NCBI GenBank assembly: GCA_900708905.1
Contig: CAADRB010000053.1
Location: 124,001 to 188,000, forward strand
Direction: 5' to 3'
From: Hymenolepis diminuta
Lineage: Eukaryota; Platyhelminthes; Cestoda; Cyclophyllidea; Hymenolepididae
DNA length: 64,000 nt
Shown one piece after another: positions 12,055 to 23,867 of this stretch. The translations under genes were made by a program, and so were the position numbers. How positions within the stretch are numbered: position 1 is the stretch's first letter; the number at the start of each line of letters is the position of its first letter. The notes beneath the pieces are model-generated. The model saw nothing but the letters and a program-made list of their open reading frames with translations. It did not search any database and was not told the origin of the DNA.

Positions 12055-12310
12055 TCAACTCCACCAAGAGCGATAGCGACCGACGGCTATAAAGAATGAT
12101 CTGGCCAAACTGAGCTCCCACCTTGGCTTCCCCATTGTTCCAATCTGCGTGAAGGCATTTACTTCGGTTTGGTCCAGCAAGGTTGCGAGACCACTGGTTT
12201 GGGACTCATACCGTTTTGTTTCGGGACGATCGGTTCCCACAGGTTGTCTATAGGTCGCCATCATTCTTATCAACACTCGGACGCATATCGCCCTTCACGA
12301 CTTGACACTT
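12055..12310 (-). repeat. dispersed repeat R5, inverted copy (coding-like)
   Basis: The reverse complement from about 12310 matches 13830-13990: CCTGAATAAGTGTCAAG, then GTTGATAAGAATGATGGCGA, then GACAACCTGTGGGAAC and CCCGAAAC. The open frame 12055-12276 contains TYRQPVGTDRPETK, and the other copy reads RFRQSMGTAHPETN before a stop, so similarity also holds at protein level. This suggests decay products of a transposon open frame rather than a host gene. GC is higher than in the surroundings. Confidence 0.65.
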
Positions 12311-13829
12311 ATTCAGGGCCAAAAATTTCATCAGATTGACACTGCTTTGGTCGTTAAACCTCAATAGTATGAAGAAAAATTGTATTCCTATGAAGAAGTT
12401 TTATTTAGTTAATAAAGTGTCTTGGGTTAGCTGAATTTTATCTTACCTATCCGAGCTTGAGTCTATTGTAGTCTGGCGATATCTAGTGAACAGTTAAATC
12501 ATGGCAGCAGAACTTAGACATCTTAGCATTCTCTACACCATAAAAGAGCCCAGCTTTCCAAAAGAGACAAGGGTTTAAGTTAGATTTCTCAACATAATGT
12601 CGTCTTTTTAGCCCCAGTTATCCTGTTAGTATCTTAGCTATTAAAAGAAAAATATTTTTTTAGCCATTTACCAAAGACCTACAATTTATCAGCTGAGCAA
12701 AACATCGATATGGAAATGATACAAATCTTGAAATACGAACTTGGCACGTCCTAGTACAAAAGTAGTGAAATATAACCTAGAAATAAACGGCGTACAACTC
12801 CAATTCAAAGACAACGTGGTACCAGGACTTTAGTTTCTACTTTCACTCATTCCTATTTCCTTCACAACTTTATCGTTCCCCTTATTCAGATGCTTACAAA
12901 CGATGAAACAAAAATGTCAAGACCGTTGTCTTACCATTGTATCTTATTACAACCAAGTAACTAGTAACAAATTTTTAAACAGCACAGTTCGCTGGAGTTA
13001 GCTTAAGCTAAATTTGCAAGTACCCAAATGGAGAAACGATCCCCTATCCCTTATCTCTTTAAGTGTACCTTTAACATTAAGCAACCCATTTTACTGCACG
13101 CATAACATTGTCAAACTGACAAACTCTAAAAATTATTTCATTTCTGCATTTGATCAGATAACTCACTTTCACAATTTGCATGATTATGTTGATCGCGATC
13201 CTATTTCATTTTAGAATAAAGCAACATCTTTAAAAGATTAACAAGAAAAAAATGTATGAGGTAATTTGTTAAATAGCACAAATGTATTTTAATACTAAAA
13301 AGCGAAGCGTCAAGCCATGCAAAGAATGGGCTGCTGGAAACAAGACGACCGGTAAATGTTAAATATAAAAAATAGGAGCTCCGAAGACCAGAGAGAAGGA
13401 TAGAGTTAGAAGTAATGATTGTATTGACACGATATTTTTCGTCATTGGAAGAGTATGGCAGAGGATTGGAATGCGAAGATTGAAAACGATGCACAAACAT
13501 TGTCTCTCATTTGCATATCCGATCCGTTAGTTCTCGCTGAAAAGGAAAGTAGAAAGCATAGAGAAACTTGAAAATTAAAGAAAAATATAAAGGGACACTT
13601 TAAATAGGTCACAAACATTATCCGATTAAAGTGTACCTCTGGAAATAATAAGTCTATTTTCTCCGCTATTATCCATTACTCACTAGATATCGCAAGGCTA
13701 TTAGTGAACTTTGCATCTCGCTGTCAAAGTCAGTCACCCCAAGACACCATTAATTTAACAAGATACTGTATATGAAAAAAGTCATATTATTCATATTGGA
13801 GATCACAAGACCAACGGACTGATAGTTTA

Positions 13830-13990
13830 AATCCTGAATAATTGCCAGAAGCGATGTACACCGCACATTGATAAGACAGATGGGCGATTTAGACAATCTA
13901 TGGGAACTGCTCATCCCGAGACGAATTAGTAACTTCGGCTTCCGTCTGTCGGCATCCTGTCAACCTCAAATCACATCTTCCCTGACGTGC
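13830..13990 (+). repeat. dispersed repeat R5, direct copy
   Basis: Counterpart of the inverted copy at 12055-12310 (about 1.5 kb away, opposite orientation). The shared block reads CCTGAATAATTGCCAGAAG, then ATTGATAAGACAGATGGGCG and AGACAATCTATGGGAACTG. Stops interrupt the frame that matches the other copy. Confidence 0.65.
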
Positions 13991-13999
13991 AGTCGCGTC

Positions 14000-16900
14000 C
14001 AATTAATGAGGGTTTAAGAAATTCCACTTTAAAGAGAAGTTGTTATTCTGTCTTCAGACTGATGACTTCCCCAGACATCTTCATCCTAGCACAAAAGATT
14101 TTTATACGAAGCCCGTAAGCACACATTATGACTACCGTGTAAGAAAGTAAGACATTATGATCATAAGCGAACAATGTGTAAGTACATGGCCAATAGCCCA
14201 TGTATGCAAATAGATGACACTTTTAAGATCTCTATTACAAGTTTACCAATAAAATTCGGCAGTTGTGAATCAAAGATGATAAATGGGGTGAACAGTGTGC
14301 ATGCAATTTCATGACAATAGTTTAAATCATGTTCATGCAGAATTAACTCTACTAAAAGAAAAAATGCGACGTCAGCCATGCGTGGAAATCTCAAAGAATA
14401 TAAAATAGCTCAAACCCCGTCAATAAAGCCACTCTAGGAGCCAGATGAAATTAGGCCAGATAACCCCTCAGAGAGCTATTGATCTTCCAAAAGCTAAAGA
14501 GAAACAGGATCCTTTCATGAGTAAGAAGACCAAGAGTTAAGTTAGAGCACGTTTAAACTGGACAACTGAAAATAAGAGGGAAAAGGTGGAAGTAGAAGGA
14601 TTTGAGAGAAGAGGAAAGTGCCCGTATTGAACAAGGACAAACCGGATCGTCAGGAACGGGCAAAATGAAGAACGATAAAGCGATTGGCAAATTTCGAGTC
14701 CCTTGTTTGTTGATGTGTAATTAACAGGTAGGACAGAAGTACGAGTTAGTAGGTGCGCAATATGTAGAGACTGAACAGGCCTGAGTCAGTGTGCAAGTAC
14801 AACCCTTGTTTTTCAAAGTTGATAGACCATAAAAAATCGCAATAATGCTTGTATTAGAAGCAATAGCATAACACAGTTTTGCCTACTTTTGATTTCATAA
14901 AAGCCTACGGTATGAAAAATTGCCACAAGAAAACAAAAGGCAAAGACCCCATTTGGGAATGAGTAATTTTATGACTATTGCAATAAATCACTGAGTTGAG
15001 TAAGCGGTCAAGAATGACCAACATATAAAAAGGACATGACTAATTTCGAAGGACAAATGGAAACAAAACAGGATAAGCAATTTTAAAATAACGTGCTGAG
15101 GCTACTTGTGTTTCAATAACAAAAATCAATTGCCTCGACGATACCGGGAAGGTTAACACAAAATAGATACTCCCCGAAAAATAAAAATGGGATGAATTCG
15201 CAGACGTGTAAAGAGCAACTAGCAATATTACTGGTACTAAATGGATGGCTAAAATCGAGCAATTAGTTTTGGCATTAACCTAGAGATTGATAACTTCCAA
15301 CAAACAATGTTAGAACATAAGATGTAATAGTATTTGACAATAGTTTAGCGGAAATTAATCAGATTTCAACACTAGATTCATCATATTTATTTTCAGGTTA
15401 AAAGAGCTTAGAATAATTAACGATTACAAAATCGATCACTCGGATACCTTAAAAGACTTAAGTATGCACCTGATTTCTAGTAATGGAAGAAAACTTATGC
15501 AAGAAATCTCTAGGTAAAAATGTGAAAATCGATAGCTAGTATGTTCAGGAAGTTAAGTGGAAAAGGACAAAGGATGATCGACTCTAACAGAAACGGGGAA
15601 GAATCTGACACAACTTGAGCACGAGTCATATACAATTCTCTAAAAGTCGACATCTCTACTTGATTATTTTTAAAAGGGAATTTCTAGCTTAAGCAAATAA
15701 AGACAATGATAAAACCATAAACCATGGCCACAAAATCGTAGTTGTTTGTCGTCTATAAATTTTCTCTTAATGAGTGCAATTAGCGTCCGTCTCAACACCC
15801 GAAAATTGATAGTCAGACTTAAAGCCGGCCGTAGAGTGTGACTCAACCGTGAATGACTAAACATCGTCCGCGAAGAGGGATGAATTATTTTGAAGTTGGA
15901 ATACGAATTGAGGATGAGATAGCCTTCCTCAAAAACGGTTAAAAAATTCTTCTGAGAAGGAAAACAACGTTTTGGAAACTTACCAAATGCTGATGCTTAA
16001 AAAAACAAAATGATTCATCTCGAAAATCGGATAATCCTATCTAAACACCATCTTTATACAACGAAATAAATACGGGCAAAATATACCCATTAAAATTATC
16101 GATGGCAAACTAGGTCCTAATTTGAAGTAAGAGGAAAGAGGATTTAGGGGCAGTATACTAAAACACTTTAATACTTACTGGACACTGTTGGACTCAGCGT
16201 TCAATCCAAGTGCACAAAAGTCAGAGATTATGATGTCAATAAACACACTCATTTAATGTCCCCTTTAGTAGTGAGGTTAAAACGTCATGACAAAACAAAG
16301 ATCTTGGGAATTAAAATAGTACATGCTTAGACGAAATAGCAGAAGTTAGTAAAAATTGAACGAAATGAAGAACTACAAACAATTTCAATGAGGGTTTTGA
16401 GAATTTAACAACAATATCTCTATTAGAAATCAGACAAATGATTAAAACTTACTGAGAATAATTGATGATCTTTTCAAGCAACATGTTGAGAAAAAGACCC
16501 CAATTAAGCGATTTATTGATCCACCTCAGTTAATTTCCATAACCTAAACGTCATTTCAGTCACAAAACCTGCAATGATAGGTTCATATTCTTATCATTTG
16601 ATGTGTCAGACAAAGTAGACAAGAAAATACCCTGCTCCTGGGATTAAACCTTTTCCCTTATCAGATTAATACTGATTAATGCAGGTGAATTTGCGCGGAT
16701 GAAAATAAACGAACAGAGTGTAAGCGATTTATTGGAGTAAATTGGTCTGTGAATTTTAGTGAATATTAGTCGTTTAATTGACTGGGCTCAGATAAAAGAG
16801 ATAAAAAAAGGTTTCTAATAATGCTACTATGATTTCGATTCCAAACAGTAGCAAAAAAGCCCAAGAACGTTCTTATAAATAAGCAGTCTGCAGAAAATGC

Positions 16901-19350
16901 GGCTAGGAGTATTTAAATAGAAAACAATTGTGGAGAATAGTTGGAGTGAGAATAATTATTTGCATGACATCTCTTTACCAGAGTCTCGTGAAGAATATGA
17001 CTATAATTTCAGGCAGAAAGTTGAGTTAAAACACGAAAAAAGAAATAACTAACAAGCTATTAAATTTCATCCAAATAAAAGATTTGAAGCTACACTCACC
17101 TACAGGTCAAAAAAGAAATGATATAATAAGTAGGGCATGAGCAAACGACTGACTGAAGAAAAAATTCAAATGATTAATTAGACTGTGTAATAGCTCTCTA
17201 TGCAGACTTTAATCACACAATTTACGAAAAATCATTATTTGGGAAATAACCATAACTTCGTGAAATACAGTTAAGGTACCATCTCATATTCTTCCTACTT
17301 ATTTCACTCAAATCCATACCATAAACTATTTTAATGTGAAGTTAGGTCGATGAAAGACCTCGCAAGTGGTGAGATAGATTCCTTCCGGATTGTCTACTGC
17401 TAGTCAATTAACTGATTACAAGTATTGATTTAATAATGCAATCAGGAATAAATCAGCAAGAGGGCTAAGAATGTCCAAAATAGCTCATGAAAACTGAACA
17501 CCCAACAGTTTAATAAGGAAAGGTAAATTGTTAAGGGGCAGGAAATTTCAGGATAAAAAGAGCTTGCTTGAGAAGAACATATGAAGATATTTCAATGATA
17601 AAAGAAAGAAATAAATCATGACTAATCGCCTACCAGAGCTTTGACTCTAGATTTAAATGTTATAAATACTACCGCTAGTCAATACAAAAACTCGTACAAA
17701 CTAAGAGAAATATAGCATTTATCAGGATCCTTCGTTTGTCCAGCGGTTTGTCCCTTCATTTAGTTAAGGTTAGTAGAGGCTTAGAGGGGTTATAGCTTAG
17801 TTAATATAAATTGTACCCACTTCACGATATTTCCCCAAATTTGAACAGAAGTATTAATGAGAGGATCAGCCATCAAGATTTCGCAAAGTAAACACGCTGT
17901 TAAGAGATCATCATACGTGGCCGTGATTCTGTTTTACGTTAAACTCCAAGACACAATTTCCATTTTTTTTCAGTGTGCGCGCGAAAATAAACAAATGTCG
18001 ATGGCCATGCCGACTATTAAGGCGGTATTTCATTAGTCGGCAAAATGGGAAAATATTCGTGCGACAAAAAGAGGAGAGCCGAGACAAAACCATTTGGCAA
18101 ATGAAAATGTCACGGTAGAAAATGAGGCAAAAAATAAGGCTCCAGAAGAGACGTGCAAGATTAAGAGTTTGAAAGTAAGGTATTATGCTAAGAAGAGAGA
18201 CATCAACATTCATTGTAGAAAGGCTTTAAAATAGGGACTAATAGGATAGAATTAGATTTGCTAACGGTAGAATCCACAATCGCAGACTTTTTGAAGACTT
18301 CTTATCCCCATATTGTTAGCACTGACCTACTTAACGGGCAAATGTACTATATTTCAATGTGCTTTATCATATCTCACACTATTTTATCCACTAAAAGGAT
18401 ATATCCTGACTCTACCATGCCTTACCCAAGAGAATTTAAGGTTTATAGTTTAGCACCAATATCTAACTCAGGTTCTCAGATATTCATTGCGAATATCTCA
18501 AGCAATATTTCACTTTAAACAAACGATTTCTAATAGCCAGCCCAGTAGGCTAAAATCTTCAACTGGAAGAAAGTATATGAACACGGAAAACATTAACACA
18601 GTTCATAAGGAGCGAAGAAAAAGAAGGTCGAGTTGAAGTTTAAAATAAAGTCAGGGTATCAAAAAAACTTCATTATATATTTTTGGATCCAGTCAATACG
18701 TTTTTTACCCTTCAACAATCAAGACACTAACAGACACTTAACAGAGAAAATTAAGTACTCTCATCACAAAAGACTTCCTACTCTGTTAAAACCAATCCCT
18801 TATGAGCTAATTAGAATGAGGAAATATAGCGTCAACATGAAATTTGAAAACATCAACACATCACGATATCATTAGAGAACAATGCAAACTATCGAACTAT
18901 CTCCCGTAAGCATCACAACCAAAGTGGAAAAGACAAAATTTTGTATATATTCTTATACTATGACAGAATGAGAGACTTCTATATCTTCTCCAATGACCTG
19001 AAAATGTTATGGGCATAAAAAGAAAGGTAAGAACAGAAAGAAAAGCTTTAAAAAGAGTTAGAAAGCTGGGGAAGTGAAGAGAAACCTAAGGTAGTGGTTA
19101 GCAATGAGCACCAGTGGAAGATATAAGATAAACACGGACCTCTCAAAGAATACTTTTCGCCAAATCCAATCCCAAAAAAATCTCCTGCAGGACTTTCTAG
19201 TCGCCGAAAATGTTTCAATATTTATAAACCAAGAGTAAAGCACTCTTAGGCTCCAAACGCTGAAGTGACACGGGCACTAAGTGAATAATCAAATTATCAC
19301 TGATACACGGAAGCCTCTATATACCATAGAATACTTAGGCTTCAGGCGTA
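14000..19350. other. gene-free AT-rich stretch
   Basis: Only short random-looking frames. The missing 3' terminal exon of the adjacent MOB3 gene (minus strand) should lie somewhere in this stretch, but I could not identify it: the family ends in about nine further residues, too short to find by eye. Confidence 0.5.
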
Positions 19351-19410
19351 CCATTGTCAGTTTAGCATGAAACAATAGAATGTGCAATAAAAAAGAAAGC
19401 AAAAACTTAC

Positions 19411-20791
19411 AAGAGGTGCCAATTCCTTCTTATCGATGAGATCAAAATAGGTTACAAAGTAGTAGAAATGCTTGTAACAGATGTTCACATGCGCCTCAGC
19501 AGAAATCTCCACAAGCCGATCAAAATGATGAATATAGACGTGGACGAAAACCCGATACAATCGACTCATGATTTTCTTCACAACGCTAATGTAATTCTTG
19601 GGAAAAGGGACATCCACAGAGGTGGGGAAAATATCGGAATTATTAATCTGTTCTTCAATCCAATCCATTAGGAGACTGATGTAGAGAGGAGCGGGCATAG
19701 GGGTGGGTTTCTTGTATTGATGATCGTCACGCCAGTGATATTCAAATTTCTTGCCACCCGTCATTCGAGGACATGTTTCCTCAGTACAGCGATCACAAAT
19801 TGTGCCATAGATTAGATTGATTCGATTATAAAAGTCAACTACATGAACAGCGATCCAGTCGTTAAGCTCTTCATCGGGAGGCTTTTTGACGGCTTCGCGA
19901 AGATCTATTCCGGCGTTGAGGGAAGCTTCTGCCTGTTTGTGAAGATGGTAATGGATAGTTTCCGGAGGGAACTTTTTCTTTGGTCTAAAAGTCTAAAAAA
20001 TAGCACGAATAAGATTAAAAATTATAATTTACTAAGAAATGAACTTCCAAAGCAGAGTAATACCAAGGTTGCCATTTAATAGCACCGAAAATTATAGCGT
20101 CTTAAGAGTGTAAATTAAAATAATGCCAGCAAGCTATATTTAATATAGCTTAAAAAGAACAATAAATGGAAAAGAACATAATATGTAAACAGAATGGCAA
20201 TTTTAGGTCAAATTACCTTTTGTTTTACAAATATCTCCTTAAAGCCTGCGAAGGACATGTTAAATTCGCAACTCGCTCGCAAATGAACGTGAAGATGTCG
20301 GTGCATATAAAAGCAATGTTAAAAAATCAACATTGGTCGTAACTATGGAGAGAAATGTTTGTTTAATATGTAATAAATGGATTCTTCGGGTTTAGTTTAT
20401 TATTGTAAAAAGCAACACAAAAGCATGCTGCATACTAGTAACTATTCGTAGATGCTTATGCTAATCGTTAAGATATTACAAGATTTTCTATAAATAAAAA
20501 AATGTGTTCCCATTTCAAAACAGATATTTCGGAAAATCATCTGAAAGTTTACTGATGCATGCAAAATTAGCTAGAAGATATAAGTTTCACAAACTCTTTC
20601 AAATGGGCTGCAAATTATATTACCACTTAGAGCTAAGTCTAGTAATTTAAATTTAACAATGTTAATAACACGGTTAACTTGATTATAGAAATGGGATCTT
20701 AGCAGAAATAAAATACATTTTTTAAAACTAATGCTCTTACCTTTGATGCAGTGTAAGAATCTACATAGGGGTATAAACTCAAGTTCCTCAT
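19411..20791 (-). CDS. MOB3: MOB3-type MOB kinase activator (3' end incomplete)
   Basis: MOB proteins are small zinc-bound cofactors of NDR/LATS or MST kinases. The large exon (19992 down to 19411) starts [11 protein letters not shown] after an acceptor TTTTTTAG and runs to ELAPL before donor GTAAGT. It includes [20 protein letters not shown], the zinc ligands CTEETC and HVYIHH (C-x4-C, H-x4-H), and the MOB3-diagnostic [36 protein letters not shown] and [11 protein letters not shown] candidate first exon at 20791-20741 reads [17 protein letters not shown] and ends at GTAAGA in phase 0; its ASK-TFRPKK junction resembles the SSKTFKPKK start of MOB1, and an acceptor-like TTTTAG lies 2 nt before the ATG. 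The last exon, expected to encode about nine residues after LAPL, was not found. Reading through the donor would add 18 unrelated residues to a stop at 19357. Family call is firm; both ends are less so. Confidence 0.9.
20000..20740 (-). other. MOB3 intron 1 (proposed)
   Basis: Between the proposed first exon and the main MOB3 exon I see no other coding block or repeat. The plus-strand frame at 19843-20079 is a shadow of the MOB3 exon. Confidence 0.45.
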
Positions 20792-21119
20792 AGCTAAAAC
20801 AGTTTGGACGGTACCATATACATAAGTAGATTTAAGCAAGTAAAAAGCAGAATCTAATATGCATTTTAAGGTGTTTACGTCTTTTAAGTACTGCAATCAC
20901 ATCTCCTCTATAGAAAGGTAAAGAGAAAGAATCTCTCGTCACGAATTTGAGAGGACTTTCCTCAATTGACGGCGGATCCAACCATGGCATTTGCGTGGAC
21001 AACATATAAGAAATATGAATATCCGGAATCAGATAGGGGTGTTTTGATTAGGATTATATCAATCAGTAAGAGAAAGTGCTACAGACAGCCGATATCAATC
21101 AACACCTAGCTGTTATAAA

Positions 21120-21345
21120 AGATCTTCGCCTACAGTTTCCATAGGCGATCTAACTGTGTGTTTGCACATAGATTTCTACACACATGCCAATTATCATGCG
21201 GAGACATCAACGACTAGAAATGACTGAAGTCTCAGGAAGGAGCGTTTTGCACATGAACCTTATATGTTTATCAATAAATTGGGGTGACTTCTTGGTCACT
21301 TTCAAATTATCTAGCAACATGAATGACTTGATTTAATTACCTTAA
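21120..21345 (+). repeat. repeat block A, copy 1
   Basis: Contains GCACATAGATTTCTACACAC, ATGCCAATTATCATGCGGAG and, at the 3' side, TTGGGGTGACTTCTTGGTCAC followed by TATCTAGCAACATGAATGAC. The first half recurs at 23140-23215 and the second half at 22645-22710, so the 21.1-23.25 kb region is built from interleaved diverged units. Confidence 0.65.
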
Positions 21346-22008
21346 TTCTTTAATGTATTATTATAGAATGTTTATTTAAACGTACGGGGGCAGGATCACA
21401 ATAAAAAATTACAGATGGATTAAGTATACATTTATTGCAACAAAAGTTAAGTACCAATAGTAAATAGAATGAGGAACAAAAATTATTCAGAAAAGGGTTA
21501 ATATTAATCAGAATTGTGTAAAAATTCAACCAATGTGATCTGTTAATGATTATTTTAATTTTGAAAGATGTTGCAAGCAATATTAATCACTTATCTCTAA
21601 TTAAAGTAATCAAAAGGCCAATTTCACTTTAACCTGCATTTGTAAAACCCACGAGAGTGTCGCCACATCACTTTTTTTCTTTTATCTTCTTTGATAGTTT
21701 ATATGAAACTTGAAAAGTCTTAACAATCAATAATCTCTTAATTCCATTTGTTCAGTAACAAGCACCTTTCCTTGTTCCTATTACGGTTTATTATTAGCCA
21801 GAGTGTAAACTTCGTTTAAAATTGTACTTTCCTTCATTCACTCTGTCATCTTTCAATGTACTAATGTTTAATAAGTTTATTATATTCTATTCCTCCATTA
21901 TGCCTCTCCTCCCTTTCATCAAGCTCACTCACAAACTTGTGAGGTAGCTGTCAAGTGCTTTGTTATAACGCGGATTGGTGAGAAAAAACCGAAATATGCA
22001 GTCTGTGT

Positions 22009-22024
22009 TATATATATATATATT
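22009..22024 (+). repeat. TA microsatellite
   Basis: A run of alternating T and A at the 5' edge of the R1 repeat copy. Confidence 0.9.
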
Positions 22025-22310
22025 ATATTTTTCCCAAAATAATTCTTATATGTAAGATTCTCTATTTTTCACCTTTTAATTCCTGCTTCATTTAATTCTC
22101 TTTTATTCGAACGAATTTATTTACATTACGTTTGTAAATGGCGCATAAGATAAATCGATCTGTCTATACGGAAACGTGCGTCTTGTGTTGATATAGTGAT
22201 TTGGATCGCTTTGTATTGTGATGTTGTCGGGTCGTGTTTGTAACCAGTGCAATGTTTTGGAGAATTTAAGAGTCGATTATGGCATCCTACAGAGAAGAGC
22301 AAATTATAGC
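22025..22310 (+). repeat. dispersed repeat family R1, copy 2
   Basis: The best preserved R1 copy in the window. Key blocks are TAATTCTTATATGTAAGATT, TTATTTACATTACGTTTGTA, ACGTGCGTCTTGTGTTGAT, TTGTATTGTGATGTTGTCGG and a 3' CATCCTA. It is about 85 percent similar by eye to the inverted copy at 3165-3440. Confidence 0.8.
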
Positions 22311-22429
22311 ACTCTGCCTCTGCGTAAGTTAACTGCAAGGAATGCTCGGATATATACATTCAATAAATACAATGTCTCCACATTGATGTGAAGTAATGAT
22401 CACAATACGTGCTACATATAAGGAAGTAG

Positions 22430-22710
22430 TATTTTCCTCAAAAATAAGTCTTATGTGCAAGATTCTTTATTTACCACTGCTATTGCCAAAAGATGTCTAA
22501 CAACACCTGGCGATAAGAAATGATTCACTAACGATAAGATCTCCACTATAGTGTCCACAGGTGAACAGATACACCGACAACGAGATATAACTGACGTCTA
22601 ACAAGGGAATATTTTGTATATAAATCTAATTTACCAATTAGTAAATTTGGGTTGCTTGCTTGCCACCTCCAAACTTATCTGGCAACATGAGTTACTTGAC
22701 TTATTCCATC
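22430..22710 (+). repeat. repeat block A, copy 2, with R1-like head
   Basis: Starts with AAATAAGTCTTATGTGCAAGA, like the head of R1, and ends with TTGGGTTGCTTGCTTGCCAC then TATCTGGCAACATGAGTTAC, like the end of 21120-21345. It joins directly to another R1 copy, showing a repeated A-R1 arrangement. Confidence 0.6.
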
Positions 22711-22729
22711 CATCGGAGACGATGTGGCT

Positions 22730-22970
22730 CGGTAGATTTTTCAATTTTTTTACAACCACCCTCCAAAATCCGCTCCAATTAATCCCTAATATTCGAATGA
22801 ATTTATTTACAATAGGATTGTAAATGGAGCATAATAAAAATCGACCGATCGAATCGAAGACGTGCGTCCTAATTTGGTATAGTGGTTTGAGTCGTTTTGG
22901 TAGGGTGGTCTTGTCGAGTTGCACTTATAACTAATGGAATTTCCTATGGAAGAGCAGATCATAGCAACAA
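22730..22970 (+). repeat. dispersed repeat family R1, copy 3
   Basis: Diverged R1 copy: TTATTTACAATAGGATTGTA, GAAGACGTGCGTCCTAATTT, GTCGTTTTGGTAGGGTGGTC and a 3' part near CTAATGGAATTTCCTATGG. Open frames on both strands here are repeat shadows. Confidence 0.75.
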
Positions 22971-23129
22971 GCTAAACCATGTCACCCAAAACACTAGATT
23001 CTAAACAACTCTCACTTTTCTGGGAATGCGAAAGTAGGCAATGGTCAGAAATTATTGATTTTGCTACTGATAGCAGATGCCAATTGAAATCTAGTGATTC
23101 TAAACTATGAGATGTCTACTAGCCTCAAT

Positions 23130-23240
23130 CACATCATTTCACATAGGCATGCAAATAGAAATCTACACAACAATCAATTATCGCTCGGAAATCGACGTTG
23201 GACGTGATTAACGTCGTACGAAGAAACGGTTGCATATAAA
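23130..23240 (+). repeat. repeat block A, copy 3 (first half)
   Basis: ATGCAAATAGAAATCTACAC, CAATCAATTATCGCTCGGAA and ATCGACG correspond to the first half of 21120-21345. It closes the repeat cluster about 600 bp upstream of the adducin start. Confidence 0.55.
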
Positions 23241-23867
23241 CTTAATATTTTAATCAAGAAATTTTGATTACGTTCAGATCACCTTTCAGATATTCCAACT
23301 TTAATTATTTTCTCCATGTGGTTTCGGTCCACATTACATTATATTACTTGAGGATGCCAAATTGGCCACTCATTACGGCATCTCATTATAGTATAGTTAA
23401 GCCGATGAAAAAGCGGAAAAATTTTCCGAAATATTACCTTATGCTCTTCTTATTCAAAACTGCCAATAAATAATCTTTTTAATTTCGCTATTAATGAATA
23501 CTAAATTAAAATAAATATAATATTTTCTGGCTAATCTTATACTAGAAAAATTTTATTTCATAATGAAAGGGGGTATTTTGCCAAAGAAACTGTTTTGTAA
23601 ATATGTAATTTAATCTTATTCAATCTTAACCAGACCTGCACTTACCTTAAATTGAATATCACTTAGAATCTACCATTCCCTTTTGATAAATCACGTGTAT
23701 TGTACAAAGGGCAGTATAGCATAAAAGTTCTGATGATAGAAAAAGTATCAAATTGTGTAATGATTGTTTAGGTGCAAATAACTTCAATTATCATAATAAT
23801 CAGATTGTTTTAGTGCATTAAATGACGCTTTTCATTACCGCAAATACGGGTGTAATTTGTACTTAGG

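Noticed and set aside
19021..19290. Candidate MOB3 last exon starting near 19247 (minus) after CACTTCAG
   Set aside because: Joining it to LAPL gives a short tail with no similarity to MOB C-termini; several equally weak acceptors exist nearby.
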